From Pseudidiomarina aestuarii (GTDB lineage: Bacteria; Pseudomonadota; Gammaproteobacteria; Enterobacterales; Alteromonadaceae): 64,000 nucleotides of DNA. The DNA lies in contig NZ_PIPR01000001.1 in the NCBI RefSeq assembly GCF_003987355.1, forward strand, positions 186,001 through 250,000, read 5' to 3'. Under the pieces are notes generated by a model, which saw only the letters and a program-made list of their open reading frames with translations, did no database searches and was not told where the DNA came from. Positions 55,543 through 64,000 of the stretch are shown in pieces; within the stretch, counting starts at the first letter, position 1; every line of letters starts with the position of its first letter. A program made the translations under genes and the position numbers.

Positions 55543-56081
55543 GATTGACTCCTATCTTTCAATTTCTGTAGCGCCCGATGATATCGTTGTCGAACCGCTG
55601 TTGCTGAAATAGCAAACTGTTCTGCTAATTCTTGATGCGAGTAATCTTCAACCACAAACAACCAGACGATGAGACGTTCTTCATCACTTAACACGCTGAA
55701 TAATGCTTCAATATCATCGACTCGACTGAGCCAATCCGCTTGGCTATGCCAGTCAACCGACTCACTCTCAGCTTCGTCCTCAAGACTATGGTTCTGATTT
55801 GTGGGTCGCCGAAAATAGGCAAACGCGGTGTTGAGCGTCAATTGCTTTAGCCAACCGCCAAAAGCGGAGGTTTCTCGCAATTGATTTAGCTTTGCAAATG
55901 CTTGGACAAAGACATCTTGTGCCAGGTCGCGAGCCAATTCAGGCTCTTTGCAAAGACCGCGTAATAAGGTTAAGACGGGACGTTGAAACACTTCGAAGAT
56001 GACACGCTGGGCATCACGTCGACCCTCTTGTGCCGCGCGAATTGTGTCTGGGCTGATTTCACTACCAAATCCTGTGCTCAA
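55539..56081 (-). CDS. ECF-type RNA polymerase sigma factor
   Basis: Region 2: DLAQDVFVQAFAKLNQLRE, then SAFGGWLKQLTLNTAFAYFRR. Region 4: LSDEERLIVWLFVVEDYSHQELAEQFAIS and TAVRQRYHRALQKLKD, the -35 recognition helix. Between them an acidic linker. The frame opens at a TTG at 56114; the TTG at 56081 with AGGA eight bases upstream gives a more usual N-terminus (180 residues), and both remain possible. It heads the operon sigma - anti-sigma - PDZ. Confidence 0.85.
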   Translation of the reverse strand: MSTGFGSEISPDTIRAAQEGRRDAQRVIFEVFQRPVLTLLRGLCKEPELARDLAQDVFVQAFAKLNQLRETSAFGGWLKQLTLNTAFAYFRRPTNQNHSLEDEAESESVDWHSQADWLSRVDDIEALFSVLSDEERLIVWLFVVEDYSHQELAEQFAISATAVRQRYHRALQKLKDRSQS

Positions 56082-56150
56082 CGCCTTCGTCCTCTTCCTT
56101 GTTCTTAGCAACAAGATGCCTGAAACGAAGACGTTGTGACAAGACTTTTA

Positions 56151-57971
56151 CTAAAACTGAATGTCGGCGTACACCGGGTCATGATCAGACGAGCGAAACG
56201 GCGAGTTACTCACCCATTCTGGATTATCGATCGCTTGATTATATTGCAGTGCTGTCGGTTCGTCGGCATTGATTGACCAATGGTGCTGACGCACGACGCG
56301 ATTGTGCAAGGTCGTTGACACTAAAAGGTGATCAAGACTGCCTGCTTGCCCAGCGAATACGTAAGAATAACCATTCGGTTCAAATACATCGACACGATTG
56401 TGATAACCACGTTGCAGGAGCAATTGAATAGGCTCTTCCTGGGCATAGGCATTGAAATCGCCCAGCAGCACACGTGCTTCTATTCGTGCTGTACGTGGAT
56501 CATTCTCCAAAAAATCAGCCAGTAGTTGCGCCGATTGCACGCGAACACCATTCCAACAGGCTTGTCCGTCAGAATTATTTTGATTCAAAGGGTCAGCGGT
56601 GCGTGGGCAGCCTCCCTTAGATTTGAAATGATTTACCGCAACCAAGAAAGACTCTTGATTATGCGTGGGTGTGAACTGTTGAATCAGCGGATACCGACTG
56701 CGAGCGCCGAATGGATACTCGGTTACAGTCAATACAGAGCCTTCTGGAGTCACTTTATCAGCTCGATAAAGCAGACCATTGGTGATTTGAACGGAACCAA
56801 ACGGACCGGATTCCGTGGCGCGAACAAACTCCCAAGGATGACCGGTTTGCGCTTTCAAAGCCGCGGTGAGTTGCACAATTGCGCTTGCCGTATCGTAACC
56901 ATCATTCTCGATTTCCATGAGTCCGACGATATGCGCATTCATGGCTGCGATGGCTTGCACGATTTTCGCCTCTTGCAAAGTAAATGCAGCCGGATTTTTC
57001 GCACCGCGCTCGGTTGGAAACGATTTTTCCTCACCTTCGCCATTGAAGTAATTCAACACGTTAAATGCGCTAATACGGATGGTTTGTGTTGCAGGTGCCG
57101 GTGGAGCGGCAGGCCGTTGCGCTAATTCAGAAACCACGACGGGTTGTGTTGGTTGAATTCGATAATCAGAATTGAACTCGCTAAATATGCCGGTTACGGG
57201 CTTGATAGTCGTTCCAGCTCGCAAGCTGTTAGCTGAAGTGAGAGCGGGTGCTGGATAGGGAACCAATTCTGGGTTTGGGGCTTGATTGTCGTCTATCGTA
57301 ATTAGACTGCGACTATTGTAATCGGAAACTTGTTGCGCTTCTGTACCCGGCTGAACTCGCTGTGTGGGTGTAAATAAACGTTCTGGCGCAGCCTGAAACT
57401 GACCATGCCGTGCCAAGTTATAATTACCATTCACTACCAATGAAGAACTCGTCGTAACTAACATGCCTTCATACTGCTCAAACTGAGCCAGAATCTCGAC
57501 GGGGAGTGACAGTTCTGCAGCTTGGGGTTGTTCAGTAGCACCGCAAACAGTCACTTGAGTGACTTGTTGCAACTGAGTCAGTTGTTCATCTTCGGACACG
57601 GTGCCGGTTACACTGACTATTTCACCGGGTTTTACAAGTGTATTTGAAGCGATGGCGGCATAAGTAACAAATAATCCTTCAGCAGTTGTAGGATCGTTAT
57701 CTGCATCCTCGGATAGGCTCTGCATAAAAAAGCCACCAAGCTCTGTTTCACCTTGAAAGTTCGCGGTGACCACGCCCCGAACCGTGAGCACTTGGTCGAG
57801 ATACGGTGACTGAGCTTGATTGCCTTGAATCGCATGAATCGGTGTGGTCGATTCGGCACAAATAGGTGGTGCTGCCGAAAAACTGCAGGCACTCAGAAGG
57901 GTAATGGCTGCGGAACTGGCTAACAGCCAGTGTAATTTCGATTGAGTACTAGTCTGATTGTGTTTCAACAT
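56151..57971 (-). CDS. ExeM/NucH-type extracellular endonuclease lipoprotein
   Basis: 606 residues with a lipobox signal (TLLSAC, Cys29). An N-terminal OB-fold-like part (30-150, YLDQVLTVRGVVTANFQGETELGGFFMQ) is followed by an EEP-family nuclease domain (295-600): SAFNVLNYFN, IVGLMEIENDGYD (metal Glu), VAVNHFKSKGG, LLGDFNAYAQEEP (Asp/Asn) and the final SDHDPVYADI. The family degrades extracellular DNA for nutrient and biofilm use. The C-terminal membrane anchor found in ExeM is not present. It overlaps the marR gene by 23 bases. Confidence 0.9.
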   Translation of the reverse strand: MLKHNQTSTQSKLHWLLASSAAITLLSACSFSAAPPICAESTTPIHAIQGNQAQSPYLDQVLTVRGVVTANFQGETELGGFFMQSLSEDADNDPTTAEGLFVTYAAIASNTLVKPGEIVSVTGTVSEDEQLTQLQQVTQVTVCGATEQPQAAELSLPVEILAQFEQYEGMLVTTSSSLVVNGNYNLARHGQFQAAPERLFTPTQRVQPGTEAQQVSDYNSRSLITIDDNQAPNPELVPYPAPALTSANSLRAGTTIKPVTGIFSEFNSDYRIQPTQPVVVSELAQRPAAPPAPATQTIRISAFNVLNYFNGEGEEKSFPTERGAKNPAAFTLQEAKIVQAIAAMNAHIVGLMEIENDGYDTASAIVQLTAALKAQTGHPWEFVRATESGPFGSVQITNGLLYRADKVTPEGSVLTVTEYPFGARSRYPLIQQFTPTHNQESFLVAVNHFKSKGGCPRTADPLNQNNSDGQACWNGVRVQSAQLLADFLENDPRTARIEARVLLGDFNAYAQEEPIQLLLQRGYHNRVDVFEPNGYSYVFAGQAGSLDHLLVSTTLHNRVVRQHHWSINADEPTALQYNQAIDNPEWVSNSPFRSSDHDPVYADIQF

Positions 57972-58434
57972 AACTTCCTACATCAAGAACTTCAGCTGCA
58001 TCCAGCCGTTCGGCGTTCATCATGGCAGCAATGCGTTGCATCGCCGCTAATAATTGTGATTGTTCCCAATCTTCTAAATCTTGGAAACGCTCAATAAAGT
58101 CTTCTTGTAAAGGGCGTGGTGCGGCATGCATGCGCTCAGCGCCTGCTGCAGTTAACCAAAGTACGACGCGTCGTCGGTCTTGCGTACTTCGCTCGCGGCG
58201 AATTAACTGTTTATGTTCAAGGCGATCGATGACGTTGCTGACGGTTGCCGGGCTGAGCGTAATATTTTGTGCGACGGCACTGGCGGTAATACCCTCGGAT
58301 GCAGCAGCGACTTCACGCAAGATAAGCAACTGCGGAGCCGTGAGCCCCGCGAGCTTATTCAGTTGCTTCGAATAGAGGTCAGTGGCGCGGATAACTTTCC
58401 GCAGTGCCAGCAATAATTCTTCGTGCTTCTCCAT
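57949..58434 (-). CDS. MarR family transcriptional regulator
   Basis: 161 residues from the ATG at 58434 (the longer frame begins at a TTG without ribosome site). The winged helix runs 30-110: TAPQLLILREVAAASEGITASAVAQNITLSPATVSNVIDRLEHKQLI (recognition helix PATVSNVIDRL) and the wing RRERSTQDRRRVVLWLT. Helices at either end form the dimer interface. Ligand unknown. It sits between csiV and nucH with 17-base and overlapping junctions, and may control the nuclease. Confidence 0.88.
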   Translation of the reverse strand: MEKHEELLLALRKVIRATDLYSKQLNKLAGLTAPQLLILREVAAASEGITASAVAQNITLSPATVSNVIDRLEHKQLIRRERSTQDRRRVVLWLTAAGAERMHAAPRPLQEDFIERFQDLEDWEQSQLLAAMQRIAAMMNAERLDAAEVLDVGSYVETQSD

Positions 58435-58451
58435 CTTTCTGCCTGTTTGAA

Positions 58452-59618
58452 TCAACGTCGCGCTGACAAATCAGTGCGGCGAATCTGCACTACGATACCG
58501 AACTTCGGGTGGTCAAAATAATGCGTCTCATGACTAATCACTCGGCGCAATTGTTGCAAATCATAGCGCCGCAAGAAAGGTTGCGTCTGCTCTTGCCCAT
58601 CAATAGCGAGTTGCGCTTGGTCGGCTAGGGTGCCAGCACTAAACCGCACGGTTTCGGGTTGTCGCAGTTGTAAGTCACTTTCAATGTGCAGGTAGTTTGC
58701 CACCAAATAGATGTGAAGCAAGCCTTCAAGTTCCCACAAGGGTTGCTTCTCAATGACATCAGGCCGGTTGGCCGGCGGTGGCGGCGGCGTCTTTTGCTCA
58801 CGCAAGGTCAGTTCTAAGTCACCCTGATCGGCCATTTGGAGTAGTTCTTCGAGTTGTGTGAATAACTCTTCTTGCGGGGCTAAAGAGGGGCGCTCGGGTT
58901 GCTCAAGAGCAGACCATTCCGCAAATTGTGACTCGGAGTCAGGTTGGGGCAATAGATAGCCGTCCTCAGCAAAACGATTGCCGAAGTTTGCGCCACCGAA
59001 TACGCGGAATGTATACCTATCGGAACGGTTGAAGACGGGTTGCCGAACGACTTGATGCAGAAGTGGTTTACCCACATTTCGACGCACTAAGTTATCACGT
59101 AGCTCAATCAGTTCCATGTCCGTTGCAGGCAGTAAAAATGGCCGTGGAGAATTCTCCATCTCACCACCAAACCCATCAACCACATTAACCGGCGCAGCAT
59201 CAAATCGATTGAGACGAGCAAGCGGCATTGTCAATGTTTTGTTGTAGCTTAAATCAAGTTCATTGGGTTGGTGACATAACCATATTGCTTCGCCTTTCAT
59301 TAGCGCCTTGTCATAGTCGCAAGGATCGGTTTCGTACAGGAAGCTACCAAAGTCTGGTGCATAGTAGGAGGTCAATAGATCATTGCGCGCATTTTGAACC
59401 GGACGTGGTGGTAGCCACGGGAATTGCTCGGTTACATCACTATTCGAATGTTTAAATATCAGCACCTCGACATCAAACCACCGCCATTGCGATGGGTCGA
59501 CGGGTTGTGTGGTGCCATTGGTCTGAGCTAGCGCGGGACCTGCCGTAGCAAGAAACGACAAACTCGCAAGGCTAGTGACAGTCAATCGCCAAAACTGTCG
59601 CACATATGATTGACGCAT
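58452..59618 (-). CDS. csiV: CsiV family peptidoglycan-binding protein
   Basis: 388 residues. Signal peptide 1-31 (cleavage after ALA). The family start WRWFDVEVLIFKHSN is followed by FPWLPPRPVQN and the conserved YETDPCDYDKALMKG. It acts with the lytic or synthase machinery to keep cell shape; CsiV is known from Vibrio. In gammaproteobacteria it commonly lies next to mfd, as here (two-base gap). An acidic Pro-rich stretch (270-285, KTPPPPPANRP) precedes the C-terminal strand-rich part. Confidence 0.88.
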   Translation of the reverse strand: MRQSYVRQFWRLTVTSLASLSFLATAGPALAQTNGTTQPVDPSQWRWFDVEVLIFKHSNSDVTEQFPWLPPRPVQNARNDLLTSYYAPDFGSFLYETDPCDYDKALMKGEAIWLCHQPNELDLSYNKTLTMPLARLNRFDAAPVNVVDGFGGEMENSPRPFLLPATDMELIELRDNLVRRNVGKPLLHQVVRQPVFNRSDRYTFRVFGGANFGNRFAEDGYLLPQPDSESQFAEWSALEQPERPSLAPQEELFTQLEELLQMADQGDLELTLREQKTPPPPPANRPDVIEKQPLWELEGLLHIYLVANYLHIESDLQLRQPETVRFSAGTLADQAQLAIDGQEQTQPFLRRYDLQQLRRVISHETHYFDHPKFGIVVQIRRTDLSARR

Positions 59619-59620
59619 GC

Positions 59621-62600
59621 TTATGAGTTTCCAGAAAAAGCTTCTAATAATGACTCTACCAGTTTCAACCGTGCTTGAGTATCTTCGATTTTTTCAAGAA
59701 TACGTAAACGGTTTGCACCTTCGAGTCGATAATACTGCGGATGTTCCTGAATCAACTGGATTAATAGTTCAACGGAAACTTTGGTGTCTGCATCAAACTC
59801 AAACGTAATGCCCTGTGGACCACCATCAATTTTGCGGATCCCTAAGTGGCCAGCACGATTACGTAATTCAGTGACACGCACCAGATTTTTTACGGCGTCT
59901 GGGAGCAAGCCAAAGCGATCGATCATTTCGACTTGTAGTTCGCGCAATGCTTGCGAGTTATCGGCGCTGGCAATGCGTTTGTAGAGACTCAGACGCGTAT
60001 TCACATCAGCAATATAGGTGTCTGGCAGCAATGCAGGCACGCGCAAATCGACGTCGCTCTGTTGTCGCAACAGACTATCTAATGCAGGTTCTTTGCCATC
60101 GCGTAGGGCTTGCACCGCTTGCTCCAGCATTTCCATGTACAAGGTGAAACCAATGCTCTCAATTTGACCACTTTGATCATCGCCGAGCAGTTCACCGGCA
60201 CCACGAATTTCTAGGTCATGGGTAGCTAGCATAAATCCAGCGCCCAGATCTTCGAGTTGCGAAATAGCCTCAAGGCGCTTCAGTGCATCCTTGGTCATCC
60301 GCTTGGGATGCGGCGTTAATAAGTAGGCATAGGCTTGATGATGCGACCGACCGACGCGCCCACGCAGTTGATGCATTTGAGCTAAACCGAGGTGATCGGC
60401 TCGGTCCATAATGATTGTGTTGGCGGTTGGTACATCAATACCCGTTTCAATAATGGTCGTACACACTAATACGTTGAAGCGTTGATGATAAAAATCGGAC
60501 ATGATGCGCTCGAGGTCACGTTCGCGCATTTGCCCGTGAGCGATCGTCACACGAGCCTCTGGAATAAGAGCTTCTAAATCGCGCGCGGTTTTTTCAATGG
60601 TTTCGACATTGTTGTGGAGAAAATAGACTTGGCCGCCACGTAAAATCTCCCGTAATACTGCTTCTCGTATGGTTGGTTCATCATATTCACGGACGAAAGT
60701 TTTCACTGCCAGTCGTTTGGCGGGTGGGGTCGCAATAATGGATAAATCGCGAACACCATTCATCGCCATATTTAAGGTTCGAGGGATTGGTGTGGCCGTG
60801 AGAGTTAGAATATCGACATCAGCACGAAGCCGTTTGATAGCCTCCTTTTGGCGAACACCAAAGCGATGTTCCTCATCCACAATCAGCAAACCAAGGTCGT
60901 GAAAATGAATATCGTTTTGTAATAACTTGTGGGTACCGATCACGATATCCACTTTGCCATCCTTTAGGTCTGCAAGCACTTGGGTCGTTTGCTTACCGCT
61001 GCGGAATCGCGATAACACCTCCACTCGGAATGGCCAATCGGCAAAACGGTCTTTGAAATTCTCGTAATGTTGCTGTGCCAGTAGGGTAGTTGGGACCAAT
61101 ACGGCGATTTGCTTACCGTCATTAGCGGCAACAAAAGCGGCGCGCATCGCTACTTCCGTTTTACCGAAACCAACATCACCACAGACGAGACGATCCATAG
61201 CGCGATCGGATTCCATGTCGGCTAATACTTGCGCAATCGCATCCAATTGATCGTCGGTCTCGATAAACGGAAAACTACCCGCGAAACGTTTGTATTCCTC
61301 TTCGTTCAATTGGAATGCATACCCGGGTTTGGCTTCGCGACGCGCATAAACATCGAGTAGTTCGGCTGCGACATCGCGGATTTTTTCTGCTGCTCTACGT
61401 TTGGCGCGTTCCCATTGGTCGTTGCCCAACTTGTGCAAGGGTGCGCTACTCTCTTCGCCACCGCTATAACGACTGAGCAGATGGAGCGCAGCGACGGGCA
61501 CGTAGAGCTTACTGTTACCCGCATATTCAATGGTGACAAATTCGGTAGTAACACCGCCAGTTTCGAGAGTTTGCAGTCCTTGATACCGCCCGACACCATG
61601 GTCAATATGAACAACCGGTTGGCCGATCCGCAATTCCGCCAAATTGCGCACCATGTGTTCAGTACTGACGGTAGCTTTCTGATCGCGGCGGCGACGCTGA
61701 ACGATACGGTTACCAAGTAACTCCGTTTCGGTAATGACGATCAGGCGTTCTGCGGGTGATGCAAAAGAGTGTACGACGGGGCCAATTGACATAGCCGCGA
61801 AGGCTTCGGCTTGGATAAATTCGGCAAAGGAATCAACTTCCTCGAGTCCAAGTTGTAATGGGGCAAGCAGTTCACGCAAGGATTCACGGCGACCTGCTGA
61901 CTCTACAACAAAAAGCACGCGATAGCGGTCTTGGCGCCATTGTTTCAGTTTGTCGCTAAGTTTTTGCAGTGGTTGCTTGTGCTGTGGCTCCACAGCAATT
62001 TCACTGACCGCTTCTAAACCGAATTTACGCGGTCCCGGCTGAGGCTTATCCGCTGGCACTTGAGCGCGAATACGTGGGCGCCGTTTCCATTCGCTATGCA
62101 ACTGGTCGACGGTGAGAAATACATCATGCGGCGGCAGGAGCGGGCGTAACGGGTCATAGCGGCGCGATTCATAGCGACTGGAAATATCGTGCCACAAATG
62201 CTCGAGGCTACCTTGCAAGTCACCGAATGTGACAATCATGGTTTGGTCGGGGAGGAAGTCGAATAAACTGGCTGTCTGGTCAAAAAACAGTGGTAGGTAA
62301 TACTCAATCCCGCCGGGAAACTGCCCTTGAGAAACTTGATAGTAGACCGAATCGCGTTCGTTAGAAGCACCAAATCGTTCTCGATAACGTGCTCTGAACC
62401 CTTCAATAGCTGATGTCGTGGTCGGGAATTCATGCGCTGGCAGCAAGTTAATCGTGTCGACTTGTTCAGTCGATAATTGCGTGTCTGGATCAAATCCACG
62501 GATGGTGTCGATCTCGTCATCGAAAAAATCAATCCGAAATGGCTGAGAGCTTCCCATCGGGAATAAATCGAGAATGGAACCACGCACACTGAATTCACCG

Positions 62601-63091
62601 TGTTCCATAACCTGCGCGACATAACGATAGCCGGCGCGCTCGAGGCTGAGTCGCATGCCGTGCACATCAACCTGTTGACCGACTTTCATCTGTAGGGCTT
62701 GACCCGCAACGTAATCGGTAGGTGAAATTCGATGCAGTAGCGTGTTCAGCGAGACAATGAGTGCACCGCGTTGCATACCAGGCAGGTTCGCGAGCACGCT
62801 CAAGCGTTCGGAAATGATGTCTTGATGGGGCGAGAAACTGTCGTAGGGGAGGGTTTCCCAATCAGGAAACAACCATACTTGGTCGGCCCACTGCGGCGCA
62901 AAGTAACGAATTTCTTGTTCCAGCCGATGCGCTTGTGGAGCATCGGGCGTCACGATCAGAATAGGTGCCGAATGCGTTTCAATGAGTTGAGCTAATGCCA
63001 AAGCAGCACTGCTCCCCGCGAGCTCCTGCCAAGTCATGTCTTTACTGGCATCGGTCGGCATCGGTGGCATCAAAATGGAAGTACGAGTCAT
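59621..63091 (-). CDS. mfd: Transcription-repair coupling factor Mfd
   Basis: 1156 residues (E. coli 1148). Removes RNA polymerase stalled at DNA damage and recruits UvrA. Order of domains: UvrB-like N-terminal part (1-350), the CarD-like RNA-polymerase-interaction domain (about 470-560, GQPVVHIDHGVGRYQGL), the superfamily 2 helicase with Walker A VCGDVGFGKTEVAMRAAF and DEEH in LIVDEEHRFGVRQ, TATPIPRTLNMAM, QLRGRVGRS, and a TRG motif after it, then the C-terminal TRCF domain. First gene of the mfd-csiV-marR-nucH run. Confidence 0.97.
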   Translation of the reverse strand: MTRTSILMPPMPTDASKDMTWQELAGSSAALALAQLIETHSAPILIVTPDAPQAHRLEQEIRYFAPQWADQVWLFPDWETLPYDSFSPHQDIISERLSVLANLPGMQRGALIVSLNTLLHRISPTDYVAGQALQMKVGQQVDVHGMRLSLERAGYRYVAQVMEHGEFSVRGSILDLFPMGSSQPFRIDFFDDEIDTIRGFDPDTQLSTEQVDTINLLPAHEFPTTTSAIEGFRARYRERFGASNERDSVYYQVSQGQFPGGIEYYLPLFFDQTASLFDFLPDQTMIVTFGDLQGSLEHLWHDISSRYESRRYDPLRPLLPPHDVFLTVDQLHSEWKRRPRIRAQVPADKPQPGPRKFGLEAVSEIAVEPQHKQPLQKLSDKLKQWRQDRYRVLFVVESAGRRESLRELLAPLQLGLEEVDSFAEFIQAEAFAAMSIGPVVHSFASPAERLIVITETELLGNRIVQRRRRDQKATVSTEHMVRNLAELRIGQPVVHIDHGVGRYQGLQTLETGGVTTEFVTIEYAGNSKLYVPVAALHLLSRYSGGEESSAPLHKLGNDQWERAKRRAAEKIRDVAAELLDVYARREAKPGYAFQLNEEEYKRFAGSFPFIETDDQLDAIAQVLADMESDRAMDRLVCGDVGFGKTEVAMRAAFVAANDGKQIAVLVPTTLLAQQHYENFKDRFADWPFRVEVLSRFRSGKQTTQVLADLKDGKVDIVIGTHKLLQNDIHFHDLGLLIVDEEHRFGVRQKEAIKRLRADVDILTLTATPIPRTLNMAMNGVRDLSIIATPPAKRLAVKTFVREYDEPTIREAVLREILRGGQVYFLHNNVETIEKTARDLEALIPEARVTIAHGQMRERDLERIMSDFYHQRFNVLVCTTIIETGIDVPTANTIIMDRADHLGLAQMHQLRGRVGRSHHQAYAYLLTPHPKRMTKDALKRLEAISQLEDLGAGFMLATHDLEIRGAGELLGDDQSGQIESIGFTLYMEMLEQAVQALRDGKEPALDSLLRQQSDVDLRVPALLPDTYIADVNTRLSLYKRIASADNSQALRELQVEMIDRFGLLPDAVKNLVRVTELRNRAGHLGIRKIDGGPQGITFEFDADTKVSVELLIQLIQEHPQYYRLEGANRLRILEKIEDTQARLKLVESLLEAFSGNS

Positions 63092-63216
63092 GGCCCCGGT
63101 TACATCTCTAGTCGGTCATTGGTTGGAAAGAGCTAAGTATACCTGAACTTGGCGCTTGGATCAGTGCGTGCTTTTCTTTATGCTTGCAGCGCAAGATATT
63201 GTTCATTTGAGGTTTT

Positions 63217-64000
63217 ATGCCACTGTTTGCTCCCACACTTCTGGCGTGGCGTTTTAGTCGTGCTCGGCATGGCCAACGTTTTACACGCTTCATTAATAGG
63301 TTTGCATTAGCTGGCATTGTCGTCGGCACAGCAGCCCTAATTGTCGTGGGTTCAGTAATGAACGGCTTTGAATCTGAGTTAAAGCAAAGAATTTTAGGCG
63401 TTGTTCCTCAGCTAACCGTCAGTTCAATCGACCGTGAACCATTATCTCATTGGCAGAAATTGCGCAGTGAGCTGCCTGCAATTCCCGGTCAACAAGCCTT
63501 AGTGCCGCAAGTATCGACAGCGGGCGTGATTCAAGCGCAAGGGCGCTTAAGGCCAGTACTACTGCAAGGTATTTTCCCCACAGACCCCGAGAGTCGACAG
63601 GCGTTGTCAGCTGTACGTGAACATTTGGTGGTTGGCCGCTTTGAACCAACGGCGGGTGACTACGAAATTGTATTGGGGCAAGCCTTGGCGCAAGAGCTCG
63701 ACGTCTGGCCAGGTGATCGTGTTCGTCTGATTGCCGCAGGCGGTGGTGTATTTACTCCGCTAGGTTTAGTCCCTGCGCAACGTCAATTTACAGTGATTGG
63801 AATTGTGGCCATGCAGTCTGAGGCCGATAGTCAATTGCTGCTATTACATGGTGCCGATGTCGCGCGTTTATTGAGGATGGCAACAAGTCAGGTGACTGAG
63901 TTACGCTATTACTTTGATGACCCCTTTAAGGCACTGTCCGCTCAGCAACAATTAGGCCGATGGTTTGCGGAGAATCAACCGGGACTCACCTCTCTCAGCT
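63217..64000 (+). CDS. lolC: LolC/E family lipoprotein-releasing permease (partial)
   Basis: 261 codons are visible; the gene runs off the end of the window. The start MPLFAPTLLAWRFSRARHGQ and RFINRFALAGIVVGTAALIVVGSVMNGFE match the N-terminus and first helix of LolC/LolE, the inner-membrane part of the LolCDE complex that releases lipoproteins to LolA. The periplasmic domain has begun. GAGG at 63209-63212 is four bases before the ATG. Divergent from mfd. Position next to mfd, as in other gammaproteobacteria, points to lolC rather than lolE. Confidence 0.92.
   Translation, partial: MPLFAPTLLAWRFSRARHGQRFTRFINRFALAGIVVGTAALIVVGSVMNGFESELKQRILGVVPQLTVSSIDREPLSHWQKLRSELPAIPGQQALVPQVSTAGVIQAQGRLRPVLLQGIFPTDPESRQALSAVREHLVVGRFEPTAGDYEIVLGQALAQELDVWPGDRVRLIAAGGGVFTPLGLVPAQRQFTVIGIVAMQSEADSQLLLLHGADVARLLRMATSQVTELRYYFDDPFKALSAQQQLGRWFAENQPGLTSLS

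Overview
The window reads as ordinary chromosome of a marine or halophilic gammaproteobacterium of the Alteromonadales, most likely Idiomarinaceae (Idiomarina/Pseudidiomarina type). The basis is the gene set (fadE under a FadR-like site, purMN, the tmRNA tag AANDDNYALAA, acnA, csiV-mfd-lolC, PPC-tailed subtilase, several c-di-GMP enzymes) and mid-range base composition. Genus is inference; no rRNA is present. Genes are tightly packed, often with 4-bp ATGA overlaps or convergent stops with no spacer. No prophage, integrase, transposase, tRNA or CRISPR array was found.

Layout. 1-8.3 kb: fadE, a DUF3108 protein, a small membrane protein between two copies of a composite intergenic repeat, purM-purN, a GNAT/C39-peptidase fusion and an old-yellow-enzyme-type reductase. 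8.4-8.8 kb: ssrA (tmRNA). 8.8-13.1 kb: an accessory stretch of two acetyltransferases, four exported proteins of unknown or loosely known role (one aspartyl protease) and a hydrolase remnant. 13.2-18.2 kb: a serine beta-lactamase-like enzyme, a 47-aa DUF2256 protein, a glutaredoxin-MauE membrane protein divergent from its likely MerR regulator, and a secreted subtilisin. 18.2-30.4 kb: a methyltransferase, three large c-di-GMP signalling proteins, a patatin lipoprotein, a DCC thiol oxidoreductase, a histidine phosphatase, AlkB and a VOC protein. 30.5-32.4 kb: glutathione-dependent formaldehyde detoxification. 32.6-46.9 kb: M16 peptidase, udk-nupC, tesB with a diguanylate cyclase, acnA, a tricorn-like protease and a folK-folM pair.

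47.0-52.2 kb holds the most interesting locus: a five-gene unit of a fibronectin-like membrane protein, a sodium:solute symporter, a 39-residue membrane miniprotein, a divergent aspartate-carbamoyltransferase homologue whose aspartate-binding Arg/Gln are replaced, and an asparagine-synthetase-like amidotransferase. Carbamoylation plus amidation next to a Na+ symporter suggests synthesis and/or uptake of a carbamoylated amide, for example an osmolyte such as N-alpha-carbamoyl-glutamine amide. That role is a hypothesis.

52.2-64 kb: PhoA-type phosphatase, an Hsp20 gene with a sigma-32 promoter and a likely RNA thermometer, an ECF sigma/anti-sigma/PDZ operon, the run mfd-csiV-marR-nucH, and the start of lolC divergent from mfd. 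No unexplained gene-free stretch exceeds 300 bases; the 8280-8794 gap is filled by ssrA and its flanking signals.
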